Source: Bettongia penicillata ogilbyi (taxonomy: Eukaryota > Chordata > Mammalia > Diprotodontia > Potoroidae). From it: DNA of 64,000 nt. Below the pieces are notes generated by a model. The model was given only the letters and a program-made list of their open reading frames with translations. It had not been told where the DNA came from and did not search any database. Positions 25,880 to 37,312 of the stretch are shown piece by piece (position 1 is the stretch's first letter; each line of letters starts with the position of its first letter). Where the stretch lies: assembly GCA_023548195.1 (NCBI GenBank), contig JAJHZJ010000752.1, positions 62,001 to 126,000 of the forward strand, written 5' to 3'. The position numbers and the translations under genes were made by a program.

Positions 25880-26170
25880 TATTTTTATCCTTTGCTTGAG
25901 TAAAGGCCTATTGGGCACATTCCTGAAATTTACAGTTGAGAGGGATAGATAACACACTGGATCACAGAGTCAGGATCCAAGAAATGATTTTAACCAGCTA
26001 GAACAGTGTGGGGATATAGTAAGATAACATTTTATAGGATTAAGTGCAAAATTTTACACTCATAGTTAGACAATAGGTTGCTTAATTTTAATTCCCTGAA
26101 ATCTTGATAGGATCAATAATTTCCTGTTATAGTCAAAAAAGCTAATGTGATCCAGAACAATGGTATCAAA
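25880..26170 (+). mobile_element. CR1/L3-type LINE remnant
   Basis: 'TTATAGGATTAAGTGCAAAATTTTACACTCATAG' and 'AAAAAAGCTAATGTGATCCAGA' follow the part of CR1-clade LINEs that codes for '..KFN..KCKVLHLG...' and the '..KANR.L' segment. Frame lost. Confidence 0.4.
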
Positions 26171-26254
26171 CTCAAACAGAAATGTGGATCCCTAATTTAG
26201 AATTTATATTAAATATATAGGATGTAGTTTGGTAGGGGAATTGCATGTCACAGT

Positions 26255-26760
26255 TAGTGATTAATAATTTATTAAGCACCTACTACATGCCAAGTGCTTA
26301 TGATACACAGAAAAGCTAAAAAAGCAACAAAAACCACATTGCTTCTCTTAGGAAGTTCACAGGTTAATGAGTTAGTCAACATATAAATAAAGATGCACAA
26401 ACAAGATGTATACAAAAAAAACTTGGTTTTAATCAACAGAGGGAAGACACTAGAATGAAGAGGGATCAGAGATCATAAAAAGACACTTGGAGAAGATAAA
26501 CTTTAACTGGAACCTGAGAGAAATCAGGGAAGTCAGGAGATTGAGAAGATGAGGGTGAGAATTACAAGCATGAGGGACAGTGAAAGTCATAAGAATTGGA
26601 AGATACAAGGAATAGCAAGGAAACTAGGGTCACTGTATTGCAGATTATTTGAGAAAGGGTGGAGTACAGTGAAATATCAGAAACCTGTATAGGGCCAGTT
26701 ATGAAGGACTTTAAGAGCTAAATCTGATTCTAATCTGTCTTGCATTTCTGGCCTTATCTC
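26255..26760 (-). mobile_element. L2 LINE 3' end
   Basis: 'TTTATTAAGCACCTACTACATGCCAAGTGCTTATGATACAC' is the reverse complement of the L2 3' terminus. It is followed in order by the L2 blocks 'AGGAAGTTCACAGGTTAATG' and 'GGAACCTGAGAGAAATCAGGGAAGTCAGGAG', and 'TATGAAGGACTTTAAGAGCTAAA'. Confidence 0.7.
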
Positions 26761-27419
26761 ATGTCTTCTGGTTTCAACTTTTTGCTATGAAATCTGCTAT
26801 CTGTCACCACATACTACCATGACACTAACAATTAAATTATGATTTTTTTTATTTTTCAGAATATCATGCATACATGTCAGAAAAAATATACAGTGATTCG
26901 CCCAGCAGAATAAAAGCGTTTTTATTGATGTGGATAGATTCTCAAAGTCATTAAGTCATGAGTATGATAGGAAGAAAAAAATTGCTTGGCTATATTTTGA
27001 AGAGAAGGGATGGCAGATACATAGGTACCATGTGTTCCATGGTACCATTGAGATCTCTAGAGAAAGTGAGGGAGGTTTCCAACATGGTGGTGGACTCCAT
27101 GTGTTAAATTTATGGGATGGCAAAGATATAAGTATCATAAAAATGGCAAATGAAGGGGTTGAGATATTCTGTATCCATAGAGGGAATACCTACATCAATG
27201 ATTGTAGATCTGTTAGATTCATTATGAGTACAAAGGAAAAAAGAAGGCATAAGAGAAAGAAGGAAGAAAGAAAAGGAAGAAGGAAAGAAAGATGGCAAGA
27301 AGGAAAGAAGGAAAATATTTGTTTAATAGTTTGCCCTTAACAAAAGTTGGTCAGTCTAATTTCTGAGTGTAGATTAAATACAGTATTGAGGTTAAAAAGT
27401 ACAAATAATGACTGGTTAT
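26761..27419. other. Unassigned, with a purine-rich tract
   Basis: 27235-27315 is GAAAGAAGG-type low complexity. No gene recognised; the 136-codon frame at 26930-27340 ends in this tract and shows no domain. Confidence 0.5.
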
Positions 27420-27760
27420 GATATTATCAATATAGTTGCTCACTTTTGATGAGGATCAATGGTATGATGTCTTGAGTTCTGTGTGAATTGGATTTAAATT
27501 AGGTAGAACTGCACAAAGCCATCAGCTTCACTTTCTCTTCCAGTCATCAAAGTGAAGTGGAAAGACAAAATCAAGATGCCCAGGATGCAGTGGATGATCT
27601 TAGCAACTTTGATGTCTGATGAAGCTCTAAATATTCCACAGTGTCTGATGGTATGTCTGATGGTGGTTACCCTTGACTTGATTTTGTGTATTTGCTGAGA
27701 TGGATTTGCTGAGGTGTGACTGCTGTGCACACTGTGACTTCTGGGAGTCACAGATGAGAG
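27420..27760 (+). mobile_element. Marsupial SINE-like interspersed repeat
   Basis: 'GTGTGAATTGGATTTAAATTAGGTAGAACTGCACAAAGCCATCAGCTTCACTTTCTCTTCCAGTCATCAAAGTGAAGTGG' and 'GGATGCAGTGGATGATCTTAGC' follow, in order, an interspersed repeat I recognise from marsupial genomes. I cannot give a firm family name. Confidence 0.5.
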
Positions 27761-28590
27761 CTGGGTGAGAGATATACACCAATAATGGATGACCAGCCCT
27801 GAAAAAGATTTATAATACACTCATTCCTATGTAAGGTAGATCATTTTTGTGTATGGAATGTTTAGGAAGGAGTAGCACCTGTGGTGTGTCGAGTCTAAAT
27901 CCCCATTGAAGGAAACTGATAATAAGAAGTAAAAGTGGGTAGCCTACCATTTAAACACTCACAGATTGACTATATTGAACTGCCAAAGTCCACAGATATA
28001 TTTTGTGATGCAGAATTTTTCATTACCTAATGTGTTTGTAGGTTTTCACTTGTGTGTCCTCATGAAGAGTGTATGCTATTATGTACACAGTGACTCCTTT
28101 GGTGCAAAGAATTGGTTCCCAAGCCAACTCCCACATTTATAGGTAACAGAAATTAGGATATGATATTTGAACGTAGTGAACCAATATAAATCTAAATATA
28201 GTGCTGCATTATGTATATAGTTAGAACTACAGAGGTAAATTATTTAAATTTGTGCCTTCAGTGACATATTGTTTCCAGGAAAATGTTGATCAGTTGGGAG
28301 AGGACCAATCTGTGGCTTGTACTTAACCCCATCTCCTTTGTCTTTCTTTTCACCTGATAGTCAAGACTTGGTTCCCTAGCCCTCTTATCTCTAATCTCAT
28401 TTTCCTATGACAACAGGAAGAGCTGAGATTTAGAGTCCCATATCCATTTGCAAATGTGTACCTACCAGAATTATCTAACTTTAATTAAGAAAAATTGTCA
28501 TTCAGAGCAGTCCTATTTGAATGTCCCATCCTTTCTCTCATGCCCATCCTGCCGATTTATTTCTAACTTGATTTAAAAAAAAATGATTTT
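27761..28590. other. Unassigned sequence
   Basis: No gene or repeat recognised. Confidence 0.45.
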
Positions 28591-28830
28591 ATTTAAAAGA
28601 AAAGAAAAGAAGGTCAGTGGGGAACATTTGTACTAAGTTTCTAATAAAGTCAAAGGAGAATATATAGTTTCTCAATGGAAGAATTCAAAGCTTTTAATAG
28701 GAATATAAAAAATTTCTCTAAATTACTAATAATTAGAGAAATGGAAATTAAGGTAACTAACAAGGAAAATGAACAAATTCTATAGGGAAACTTGGAAAAC
28801 AGGTAGTTATTGTTATGGAAAATTTACTTT
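28590..28830 (+). mobile_element. Old L1 3'-region remnant
   Basis: 'CTCTAAATTACTAATAATTAGAGAAATGGAAATTAAGGTAACT' matches the L1 3' block 'AAATCAGTGCTGATTAAAGAAATGCAAATCAAAACAACT' seen at 55550-55590. Confidence 0.55.
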
Positions 28831-29605
28831 TTCTCCCTATTGTGCAAGTATTTCTATTTCTAACTTCTCTTGAGTTGACCTATAGTACAAGATAGCATTA
28901 AAAAGGGATCATATATCACTACATCATACTCTATAAGGAGTACTGAGAAATCTGTGGGGAATAATAGGGCTTTGTTGTACAATATTTAGCTTTGGAGTCT
29001 AGACAGTAGGACATGAGAGTTCTGACAACACCAGCTGTGTAATACACTGCTTATGCATGTTAAGTTATAATGTAACCAAGAATTGCTCTAAGTCTATATG
29101 GATAACTATGATAAAGTTAGATTGAATAAAAATTTGCCATAGTGAGACATATAATTAAATCTGCCCCCTTAGCTCTGTTTTCCTTTTTTTCCTCTATTTC
29201 TCAGTAAGCCATGGAGTGTCCATATAGTGTAGCAACTGGATATTTTCTAATTAGAAAATATTTACATCAGAATTGGAGGAAAAAATACAGCAAAAAATGG
29301 TCCTGGCAGCCATACACACTCATATACACTATTTCTATTGCTACTGTCTCAAATAGATTAAGAAAATTAAGAATTGTAGACACACACACAAACCCACACA
29401 TATGTGTGCCAGGACCATATATTCATTTGCTTACTTTTTTATTTATGAAGATAAAATAGTGTGTGGACATACATACATACATATACGTATATACACCCAC
29501 ACATATGCATATGTGTATATATACATGTATGTATGTGTGTATACATATACATATGAAGAGACAGAGAGACAAAGGAAAAGACTTTTCTGCAAAAGAACAC
29601 TGTGA
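28831..29605. other. Unassigned, with a CA/TA tract
   Basis: 29385-29550 is CACACA/TATACA alternating sequence. Nothing else recognised. Confidence 0.5.
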
Positions 29606-29609
29606 CATA

Positions 29610-29770
29610 GGTGTCATAAATGCTAATATCCTCATTTTATGGCAAAAGAAACTAAGATACTGAAAAATTGGATGACTTGATCTTAATCACACAGGTAAAA
29701 TTTGACATGGGATTTTATTCCTGGACACTTAGTGTTGTGTTTCATTCATTATATCATGCTACTTCATTTA
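29610..29770 (+). mobile_element. MIR SINE fragment
   Basis: 'CCTCATTTTATGGCAAAAGAAACTAAGATAC' (core), then 'CACACAGGTAAAATTTGACATGGGATTTTATTCCTGG' and 'TTCATTATATCATGCTACTTC', in MIR order. Confidence 0.65.
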
Positions 29771-30099
29771 CAAAAATAGAAAGGATGGAAAATTTCTGGA
29801 TATATTCTTCATTATAACTGGGCTAAAGAAATATTGATTTTTTTCACACTGTATTGACTCATACTAAAAGGAAGGACTCAGCTATTCAGTGTTGTACAAA
29901 TCAATGAATATTCAAAAGAAATCACTCTAACACTCCAAAATATTTCTTTCAAAATTTCTTCTTAGACAATGTGTCTTCCTGGATATTTGTTGATACCTTA
30001 AGTTGTAAACTAAATAGTTTTAAGTTTACCTTGAATGATTTATTAGTTTACTTGTGACAGAAAGGCAAATCAGGTTTCTTTTAACAGTTTTTTGACATA
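29771..30099. other. Unassigned sequence
   Basis: Nothing recognised. Confidence 0.45.
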
Positions 30100-30101
30100 T
30101 A

Positions 30102-30134
<33 letters not shown>

Positions 30135-30157
30135 GTGTGGGTATGTGTGTGTGTGTA

Positions 30158-30236
<79 letters not shown>
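30100..30236. repeat. (TG)n and 70-bp (TA)n microsatellite
   Basis: TG runs, then pure TA at 30165-30234. Able to form hairpins and prone to length change. It lies beside the truncated 3' edge of the L1. Confidence 0.97.
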
Positions 30237-30237
<1 letters not shown>

Positions 30238-30344
30238 TTGTAATGTATGTGTGTGTGTGCACGTTCTTCAGGGATGATGGTATGAGGGCTTGCATGCCTT
30301 TACAGGGCTGCTCATCCATCTTTGCTGCTTTAGTTTTTATCCAA

Positions 30345-33110
30345 CTCTCACCTGTGGCTCCAATAAGCTATGAGAAAAGTGTTTTTGTACTTGTGTTCAT
30401 ATTCTCCCCGGGTTTGTTTTGGCAGGTAGATTCCCAGATGTTTTATAGTTTCTACGGCAGCTTTAAAAATAATTTCTCTTTCTATCTTTTGCTGTTGGGC
30501 TTTGTTAGTAATATCAACAAATTCAGTTGATTTATGTGGGTTTGTTTCATAACCTGCCGAAGCTGTTTATTATTTCAAGTAATTTTTAACATGATTCGTT
30601 AGGATTTTCTAAACATATGATCATATCATCTAGAAAGAGTGAAAAATTAGTTTCTTCTTTGCTTATTCTAATTCTTTCAATTTCTTTGCTTCTCTTATTG
30701 TTATAGTTAACATTTGTAGTATCATATTCAATAATAGAGGTGATAATGGACATCTTTCTTTCACACCTGATCTTATTTGAAATGTAGCTAGTTTATTCCC
30801 ATTACATATAATGCTTGCTAATGGCTTTAGGTAGATACTCTTACTAATTTATGGAAAGCTCCATTTTTTCCTATGCTTCCAGTGTTTTCATTAGGAATGC
30901 GTGTTTTTTTTTTTTCAAAAGCTTTTTCTGCATCTATTGAGATAATCATAGGGTTTCTGTTAGATTTCTTGCTGATATGATCAGTAATGCTTATAGTTTT
31001 CCTAACATTGAAACAGCCGTGAATTCCTAGGATTAACCCTACCTGATCATAATGTATTATTGTCGTCATAATTTGCTGTATTATTTTTCCTAATATCTTA
31101 TACAAAATTTTTAAATTTATTACGGAAATTTGTCTATAATTTTCTTTCCTTGTTTTGGCTCTTCCTGGTTTAAGTATCAGAATCATATTTGTGTCATAAA
31201 AAGAATTTCGTAGGACTCTTTTTTCCCCAATTTTCTCAAATAGTTTATTTAGTATTAGAATTAACTGTTCTTTATTTCTTCATTATTTATTTATTTAACT
31301 TTTTACAATCATTTTCACAAAATTTTGGGTTCCAAATTTTCTCCCCTTTTAACCCCTCCCCCCACCCCAATACCCCAAGCAATCTAATTTTCCCTATCTC
31401 CAATCTGCCCTCTCTTCTGTCATCCCTCCCTTCTCTTGTCTCCATCTTCTCTTTTCTCCTGTAGGGCCAGATGACTTTCTATTCCTCATTAACTGTATGT
31501 CTTCTTTCCTAGTAGCAACAACAATACTAAACAGTTGTTCCTAAAACTATGAGTTCCAAATTCTCCCCATCCCTCCCTCCCCACCCATTCCCTTTGGGAA
31601 GGCAGGCAACTCAATATAGGCCATATCTGTGCAATTTTGCAAATGTCTTCCCTGTTCTTTAAATGTTTGATAGAATTCACTAGTAAATATATTAAGTCCT
31701 GGAGATTTTTTCCTAAGGAGTTCATTGATGACTTGATCAATTTCTTTTTCTGAGATGGGGTTACTTAAGAATCCAAATTCCTTTTCTGTTAACTTGGGCA
31801 ATCTGTTTATTTCTTTTTAGTATTTTTCCATTTCACTGAGATAGTCAAATTTGTGGGTATTTAGTTGTGCAAATAATTTCTAATTATTGTTTTAATATCC
31901 TACTCATAGGAGGTAAGTTCACCTATTTCATTTTTGATATTGGTAATTTCATTTTCTTCTTTGTTTTTAAATCAAGTTGACCAAAGGTTTATCAATTTTA
32001 TTGTTTTTTTTTAATAAAACCAATTCTTAGTTTTATTTATTAGTTCAGTAGTTTTCTTAATTTCAATTTTATTAATCTCTCCTTTGGATTTCAGTATTTC
32101 TAATTTGGCATTAACTTGGGGAATTTCAATTTGCCCTTTACACAGCTTTTTCAGCTGCATCCTATTTCATTGATCTCCTATTTCTCTGTTTTATTCATGT
32201 ATGCATTCAATTATATAAAACTTTGCCTAAGAACTCTTTTTTCAGTGTCCCATAAGTTTTATTAGGTTGTCTCATTATTATCATTCTCTTGAATGAAGCT
32301 GCTGATTGTTTATATGATTTTCTGTATAATCCATTCATTCTTTAGGATTAGATTATTTAGTTTCCAATTAATTTTTGACTTATCTTTCCATTGTCTTTGA
32401 TCATATATAATTTTTATTGCATTATGATCTGAAGAGGACACATTGAGTATCACTGCTTTCTGCACTGAAAGGTGAGGTTTTCATGTCCTAGTAGACTTCC
32501 AACTTTGTATATGTTCCATATACATAAAAATATGTATATGTATACTGCTGGGAAAGGTATATTCCTTTCTATCTTAATTCAGTGTTCTCCAGAGATCTAT
32601 CATACCTACCTCATCCAAAGTTTTATTCACCACCTTAACTTCTTTCTTCCTTATTTTGAGGTTAGATTTATCAAGTTCAGAGAGGGAGAGCTTGAGGTTC
32701 CCAACTAGGATAATGTCACTGTCTATTTCTCCCTGTAACTCCATTAATTTCTCCTTTTAGCATTTAGATATACCACTTGGAGCATATAAGTTTGGTAATA
32801 ATAGTGCGTCATTGTCTATGGTGCCTTTTAGCAGGATATAGTCTCCTTTCTTATCTCTTTTGATTAGATCTGTTTCTGCTTTTGCTTTGTCTGAGATTAG
32901 GTTTGCTACCCCTGATTTTTTTTAAAGCAGATGAAGGACAGTATATTCTGCTCCTAACTTTTACCTTTACCCTGTGTGTAACCCCTGACTTCCAATGTGT
33001 TTCTTTTAAACAACATATTGTTGGATTACGTTTATAAGTCACTCTACTCTCTGCTTCCTTTTTATGGGAGATTTCATCCCATTCACAGTCATGATTACTA
33101 TATGTGTCTT
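30345..33110 (-). pseudogene. L1 ORF2 remnant (endonuclease and reverse transcriptase)
   Basis: The endonuclease part is readable at 32851-33042 (ICCLKETHWKSG, the L1 'CIQETHL'-type motif). RT motifs lie at 30827-31186: [20 protein letters not shown] (the 'PKPGKD..K.ENYRPIS' motif), [10 protein letters not shown], then [14 protein letters not shown] (motif A, with the catalytic Asp in IDAEKAF). The segment 31660-31800 holds the '[16 protein letters not shown]' pre-RT motif. The YADD motif and the C-terminus are decayed or outside. Split by the HAL1 at 31275-31651. Confidence 0.8.
31275..31651 (-). mobile_element. 5'-truncated HAL1 3' end inserted in L1 ORF2
   Basis: 377 bp of HAL1 3' UTR with both terminal modules and the A tail on the left (plus-strand T/A-rich 31275-31305). 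A perfect 10-bp TSD, CTGTTCTTTA, lies at 31265-31274 and 31652-31661. L1 ORF2 coding resumes exactly after the right copy. Confidence 0.88.
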
Positions 33111-33679
33111 TCCCTCCATCATCTTTCCCCTTTTATGCTTTTAGTTCTCCCCTCTCCCTTCCCCTCCACAATAGAGTTTTTATTTTTGACCACCACCTCC
33201 CTCAATCTTCCATCCCGTTTTTCAGGCCTCATCCCTTTTACTCCCCTTTACCTTTACTACTTTTTCCCTCCCTTTAATCTCCCCTTCTTTTTTCTTCCTT
33301 TTCCCCCTCCTACTGCCTATGGAACTAGTTAAATTTCTGTATTTAACTGACTTTGTTGTTCCCTCCTTGAAACAAGTCAGATGAGAGTAAATTTCAAGCA
33401 ATGTTCATCTCCCTTCCCTCTCTCCCTCTACTGTAACATGCTTTTGTACCTCTTCCTGTGATGTAATTTACCTTTTGCTGCCTCTGCCTTTTCATATCTC
33501 ATGTTAGAATCCCTTTTGCATCCTAAAATCACATTTTGTCATCACATAGTTTAATTTATAACCACTCCCTTTATCTATGTGTATCCCCTTTGTATATTAT
33601 AATAAATGTATCATTCTCAAGATTAACAAGGGATGTAAACAGTTTGGCCATATTGAATATCGAGGTGTATTTGCCCCTC

Positions 33680-34555
33680 TTTACCAATTTATGCCTCTCT
33701 TGAGACTTTTGTTTGAAGGTCGAATTTTCTATTGAGCTCTGACCTTTTCTTCAAGAAAGTCTACAAATCCCTTATTTCATTGAATGTCCATCATCTTGCC
33801 TATAGTAGTATGCTTAGTTTTGCTGGTTAATTGATCCTTAGTTGTAATTCCTTCTCCTTTGCTTTATAGACCATATTCCAATCAACTGATCTTTTAATAT
33901 AGAAGCTGCAAGGTCCTGTGTGATCCTGACTGCAGCTCCTTAATATTTGAATTATTTCTTCCTGATTGCCTGCAGTATTTTCTCCTTCATTTGATAGTTC
34001 TGGAATTTGGCAATGATATTCCCTGGTGTTTCAAGTTTGGGATCCGTTTCAGGAGGTGAACAGTGGATTCCTTCTATGATATTATTCTCTCTCGGTCTAT
34101 GACCTCTGGGCAGTTTTCCTTGATGATTTCTTGGAAGATGTTGTCCAGGCTGTTTTGTTTGTTTGTTTGTTTTTTAATCAAGTAGACCAGTAGTTCTTAG
34201 ATTTTTCTTTCCTGTATCTCTTTTCCAGGTGAGTTATTTTGACAATGAGGTATTTTACATCTACTTCTATCTTTTCATTCTTTAGATTCTGTTTGCCTAA
34301 TTCTTGATAGAGTCGTCAGCTTTTATTTGCCCCATTCTAGTTTTTTTGTGAAATTGTTTTATTCCACGAACTCATCCATCTCCGTTTCCAATTGTTCCTT
34401 TTAAGTAGTTATTTTATCCAGTTAGTTTTTACACTTCCCTTCCCATTTGCCCAATTTTCTCATTTAGGTTTTGTACTTCCTTTCAATTTTTCTTTCAAAT
34501 TTTTCCCTGATTTCTGTTTTTTATGTTTATCTATCTATCTATTTATTTGTTTGTT
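33680..34555 (-). pseudogene. L1 ORF1 remnant
   Basis: Lys/Glu-rich coiled-coil coding on minus, followed by RRM- and C-terminal-domain-like sequence (for example the minus of 'CCTGGTGTTTCAAGTTTGG' corresponds to the 'K.ETPRNI' region). Multiple stops. The N-terminus is lost where the HAL1 starts at 34556. Confidence 0.55.
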
Positions 34556-35235
34556 TGTTTTTAGCTTTCAACATTCATTTTCTCAAGATTTTGAGTTGAA
34601 AATTTTCTCCCCATCTCTGCCCTACCCATATCCTAAGAAAACTTGAGTTTTGATTACCCTTTCCCCCAATCAGTCCTCACTTCTATCACACTCCTACCTT
34701 CTCTTATCTCCATCTTCTCTCTCTTATCTTGTAGATCGACAGATTTCTATACCCCATTACCTTGTATTTCTTATTTCCCAGTTGCATACAAAAACAATTC
34801 TCAACATTCATTCCTAAAATTTTGAGTTCCAACTTTTCTCTCTTCCTCCCTCCCTACTCATCTCCACTGAAGGCAAGAAATTAAATACAGACTATACATG
34901 TGTAGTTAGGCAAATATTTCCATAGTAGTCATGTTGTGAAACATTGTTTCCCTCCGTCCAATCCTGTCCCCTTTTATTCTCTCCTCTATTTTGATCTTGT
35001 CCCTCCCCGAGAGTGTTAAATTCTACTTACTCCTCCCTCCCATTTGCCCTTCCTTCTCATGTCCCTCCACACCCTACTTATTCCCTTCTCCCCTACTTGC
35101 CTGTTCTGTAAGATAGATTTTCATACCAAACTGGATGTACGTGTTATTCTCTGCTTAAGCCAAATCTGATGTGAATAAGCTTCACTTTCCCCCTCTCACC
35201 TCCCCCATTTTACCCTCTATTGAAAAAGATTTTCA
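34556..35235 (-). mobile_element. HAL1 3'-UTR fragment, minus
   Basis: Both terminal modules ('CTCAAGATTTTGAGTTGAAAATTTTCTCCCC' and 'TAAAATTTTGAGTTCCAACTTTTCTC') and the purine-rich 3' UTR on minus, ending at 35235 head-to-head with the + HAL1. The A tail on minus corresponds to the TATCTATT/TTTG-rich left edge (34529-34562). Confidence 0.7.
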
Positions 35236-35710
35236 GGGGGAGGAACCAAGATGATGGAGTGGAAAGACTCACAAATGCTAGCTCCGAAACCACAGTCCAT
35301 ATATTTGCTGCAAAAAGAACTCCCCACAAATTCTGGAGCACTGCAAGGCGGGCAGAAACACAGTGGAAAAGATCTCCATTCCAGAGAGAGTGGGGAGTCG
35401 TCCCCAGGGGTCTGTTGCACTCCGGACAGCAGAGTCGACCCCTGTACTACCCTGGCCCTACGGCCCCAGAGGAGCAGATCTGAGCAGGCTTCAGGGATGG
35501 AATCTCAGGCAGCTTCGAAGGTCCCTCCGCGCACAGGCCCTAGAGGTCAGTGAGAGAGATATCTCGGCTGGCCGAGAGGGGAGAAGGGTGTCTCCATGAC
35601 TCGGGCCCTCTCCAGAGGCAGAGGCAGAGGCAGCAGCAGAGGAAGTGGCAGAGGCAGCGGCAGCCCGAAACTCCCAGAGCAGCAGGCAGAAGTTCAGGGT
35701 GATTAGCGGA

Positions 35711-35854
35711 GGTCTCTGCATAAACCCCCTGAGGGAACTGAGTCTGGAAGACGGCCCTGCCCCGACCCACTCCATAACTGAAGGTCTCTCCATAAAGCCC
35801 CTGAGGGAACTGAGCCTGTGAGGTGGCCCTGCCCCCATCCGAGAAACAGAACTT
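35711..35854 (+). repeat. Two 72-bp tandem repeats in HAL1 5' UTR
   Basis: Units begin at 35711 (GGTCTCTGCATAAA) and 35783 (GGTCTCTCCATAAA) and share CCCTGAGGGAACTGAG. The period equals that in the minus copy, which has three units. Confidence 0.8.
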
Positions 35855-35983
35855 AAGCTCACATTGAATAGCAGACATACCTGCTGCAAAAAGCCCATTT
35901 GTATCTCAGACCCCAAGCACTAGCTGGGCAGATCTAGGCGGGGGTGGACAGGAATCTCAGAAGTCAAGTAACTGGCTGGGAAA

Positions 35984-37084
35984 ATGCCCAGAAAAGGGAA
36001 GAAAAATAAGACAGCAGAAAGCTACTTTGATGGGGTACAGATGTTTCCACCTTTCAATTCTGATGACCAGGAACAATTCTTACCATCAGGGAAAGACGTG
36101 GAGGTCAGGGCCTCTGTATCCCAGACATCCCAGGTGGATGTCCAGTGGGCTCAGGTCATGGAAGAGCTGAAAACGGATTTTGAAAATCAAGTTAGAAAGG
36201 TGGAGGAAAAACTGGGAAGAGAAATGACAGAGATGCAAGAAAAGCATGAAAAACAGGCCAATACCTTGGTAAAGGAGATCCCAAAAAATGCTGAAGGAAA
36301 TAACACCTTGAAAAATAGGCTAACTCAATTGCCAAAAGAGGTTCAAAAAGCCAATGAGGAGAAGAATGCTCTCAAAAGCAGAATTAGCCAAATGGAAAAA
36401 GAGATTCAAAACCTCACTGAAGAGAATAGTTCTCTCAAAATTAAAATGGAACAGATGCAGTCTAATGACTTTACGAGAAACCAAGAAATCACCAAACAAA
36501 ACCAAAAGAATGAAAAAATGGAAGAGAATGTGAAATATCTCATGGGAAAAACAACTGACCTGGAAAATAGATCCAGGAGAGACAATTTAAAAATTATGGG
36601 ACTACCTCAAAGTCATGATCAAAAAGAGAGCCTAGATATCATCTTCCATGAAATTATCAAGGAAAACTGCCCTGACATTCTACAACCAGAGGGCAAAATA
36701 AGTATTGAAAAAATCCATCGATCACCACCTGAAAGAGATCCAAAAAGAGAAACTCCTAGGAACATTGTGGCCAAATTCCCGAACTCCCAGGTCAAGTAGA
36801 AAATCTTACAAGCAGCTAGAAAGAAACAATTCCAGTACTGTGGAAATAAAATCAGGATAATTCAAGATCTAGCAGCTTCTACATTAAGGGATCGAAGGGC
36901 GTGGAATAGGATATTCCAGAAGTCAAAGGAACTAGGACTCAAACCAAGAATCACCTACCCAGCAAAACTGAGTATAATACTTCAGGGGAAAAGATGGTCT
37001 TTCAATGAAACAGAGTACTTTCAAGCATTCTTGATGAAAATACCAGAGCTGAAAAGAAAATTTGACTTTCAAACACAAGAATGA
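35984..37084 (+). pseudogene. HAL1 ORF1, 366 codons, single premature stop
   Basis: Starts MPRKGKKNKTAESYFDGVQ. Residues 1-50 are a basic then acidic N-terminus. About 55-190 form a long coiled coil (NNTLKNRLTQLPKEV at 106-120). The RRM begins near 198 (RRDNLKIMGL at 198-207). 'PKRETPRNIVAKF' at 253-265 leads into the C-terminal domain, which ends FDFQTQE at the TGA 37082-37084. The only break I see is TAG at 36797-36799 (codon 272), where the sister copy has GAG. The rest of the frame is open to the natural stop, and the length equals the sister copy. Human L1 ORF1p is 338 residues with the same order. The family role is an RNA-binding trimeric chaperone. As it stands, a 271-residue protein lacking most of the C-terminal domain. 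Confidence 0.88.
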
Positions 37085-37215
37085 GAAGAAGCATGAAAAA
37101 GTAAACAGCAAAGAGAAGTCATAAGGGACTTACCACAAGTGAACAGTTTACATTCCTACTTGGAAAGACAATATTTGTAACTCGTAAAACTTTTCAGTGT
37201 CTGGGTAGTTGGTGG

Positions 37216-37312
37216 GACCATACACACACATACATACATACACACACACACGTACACACATGCACGCACACACACATACACACATGCATGCACCTACAGA
37301 GAGAGAGAGCAC
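37216..37312 (+). repeat. CA-rich microsatellite with short GA run
   Basis: CACACA/CATACA/CATGCA units followed by GAGAGAGAGAG (37300-37310), about 130 bases after the HAL1 ORF1 stop. Confidence 0.93.

Larger units (their letters stand above)
30340..34555 (-). mobile_element. L1 retrotransposon, truncated at both ends
   Basis: On minus: ORF1 remnant (34555 to about 33680), spacer (about 33670-33115), then ORF2 endonuclease and RT (about 33110-30345). The ORF2 C-terminus and 3' end are absent on the left. ORF1 N-terminus and 5' UTR are absent on the right, where a HAL1 begins at 34556. A HAL1 fragment with TSD interrupts ORF2 at 31275-31651. Confidence 0.8.

Noticed and set aside
26930..27340. 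136-codon frame as a possible gene
   Set aside because: Ends in a GAAAGAAGG low-complexity tract, no domain, no splice context or homology visible.
30092..30530. Frames rich in Tyr-Ile
   Set aside because: Translation of (TA)n running into antisense L1 ORF2.
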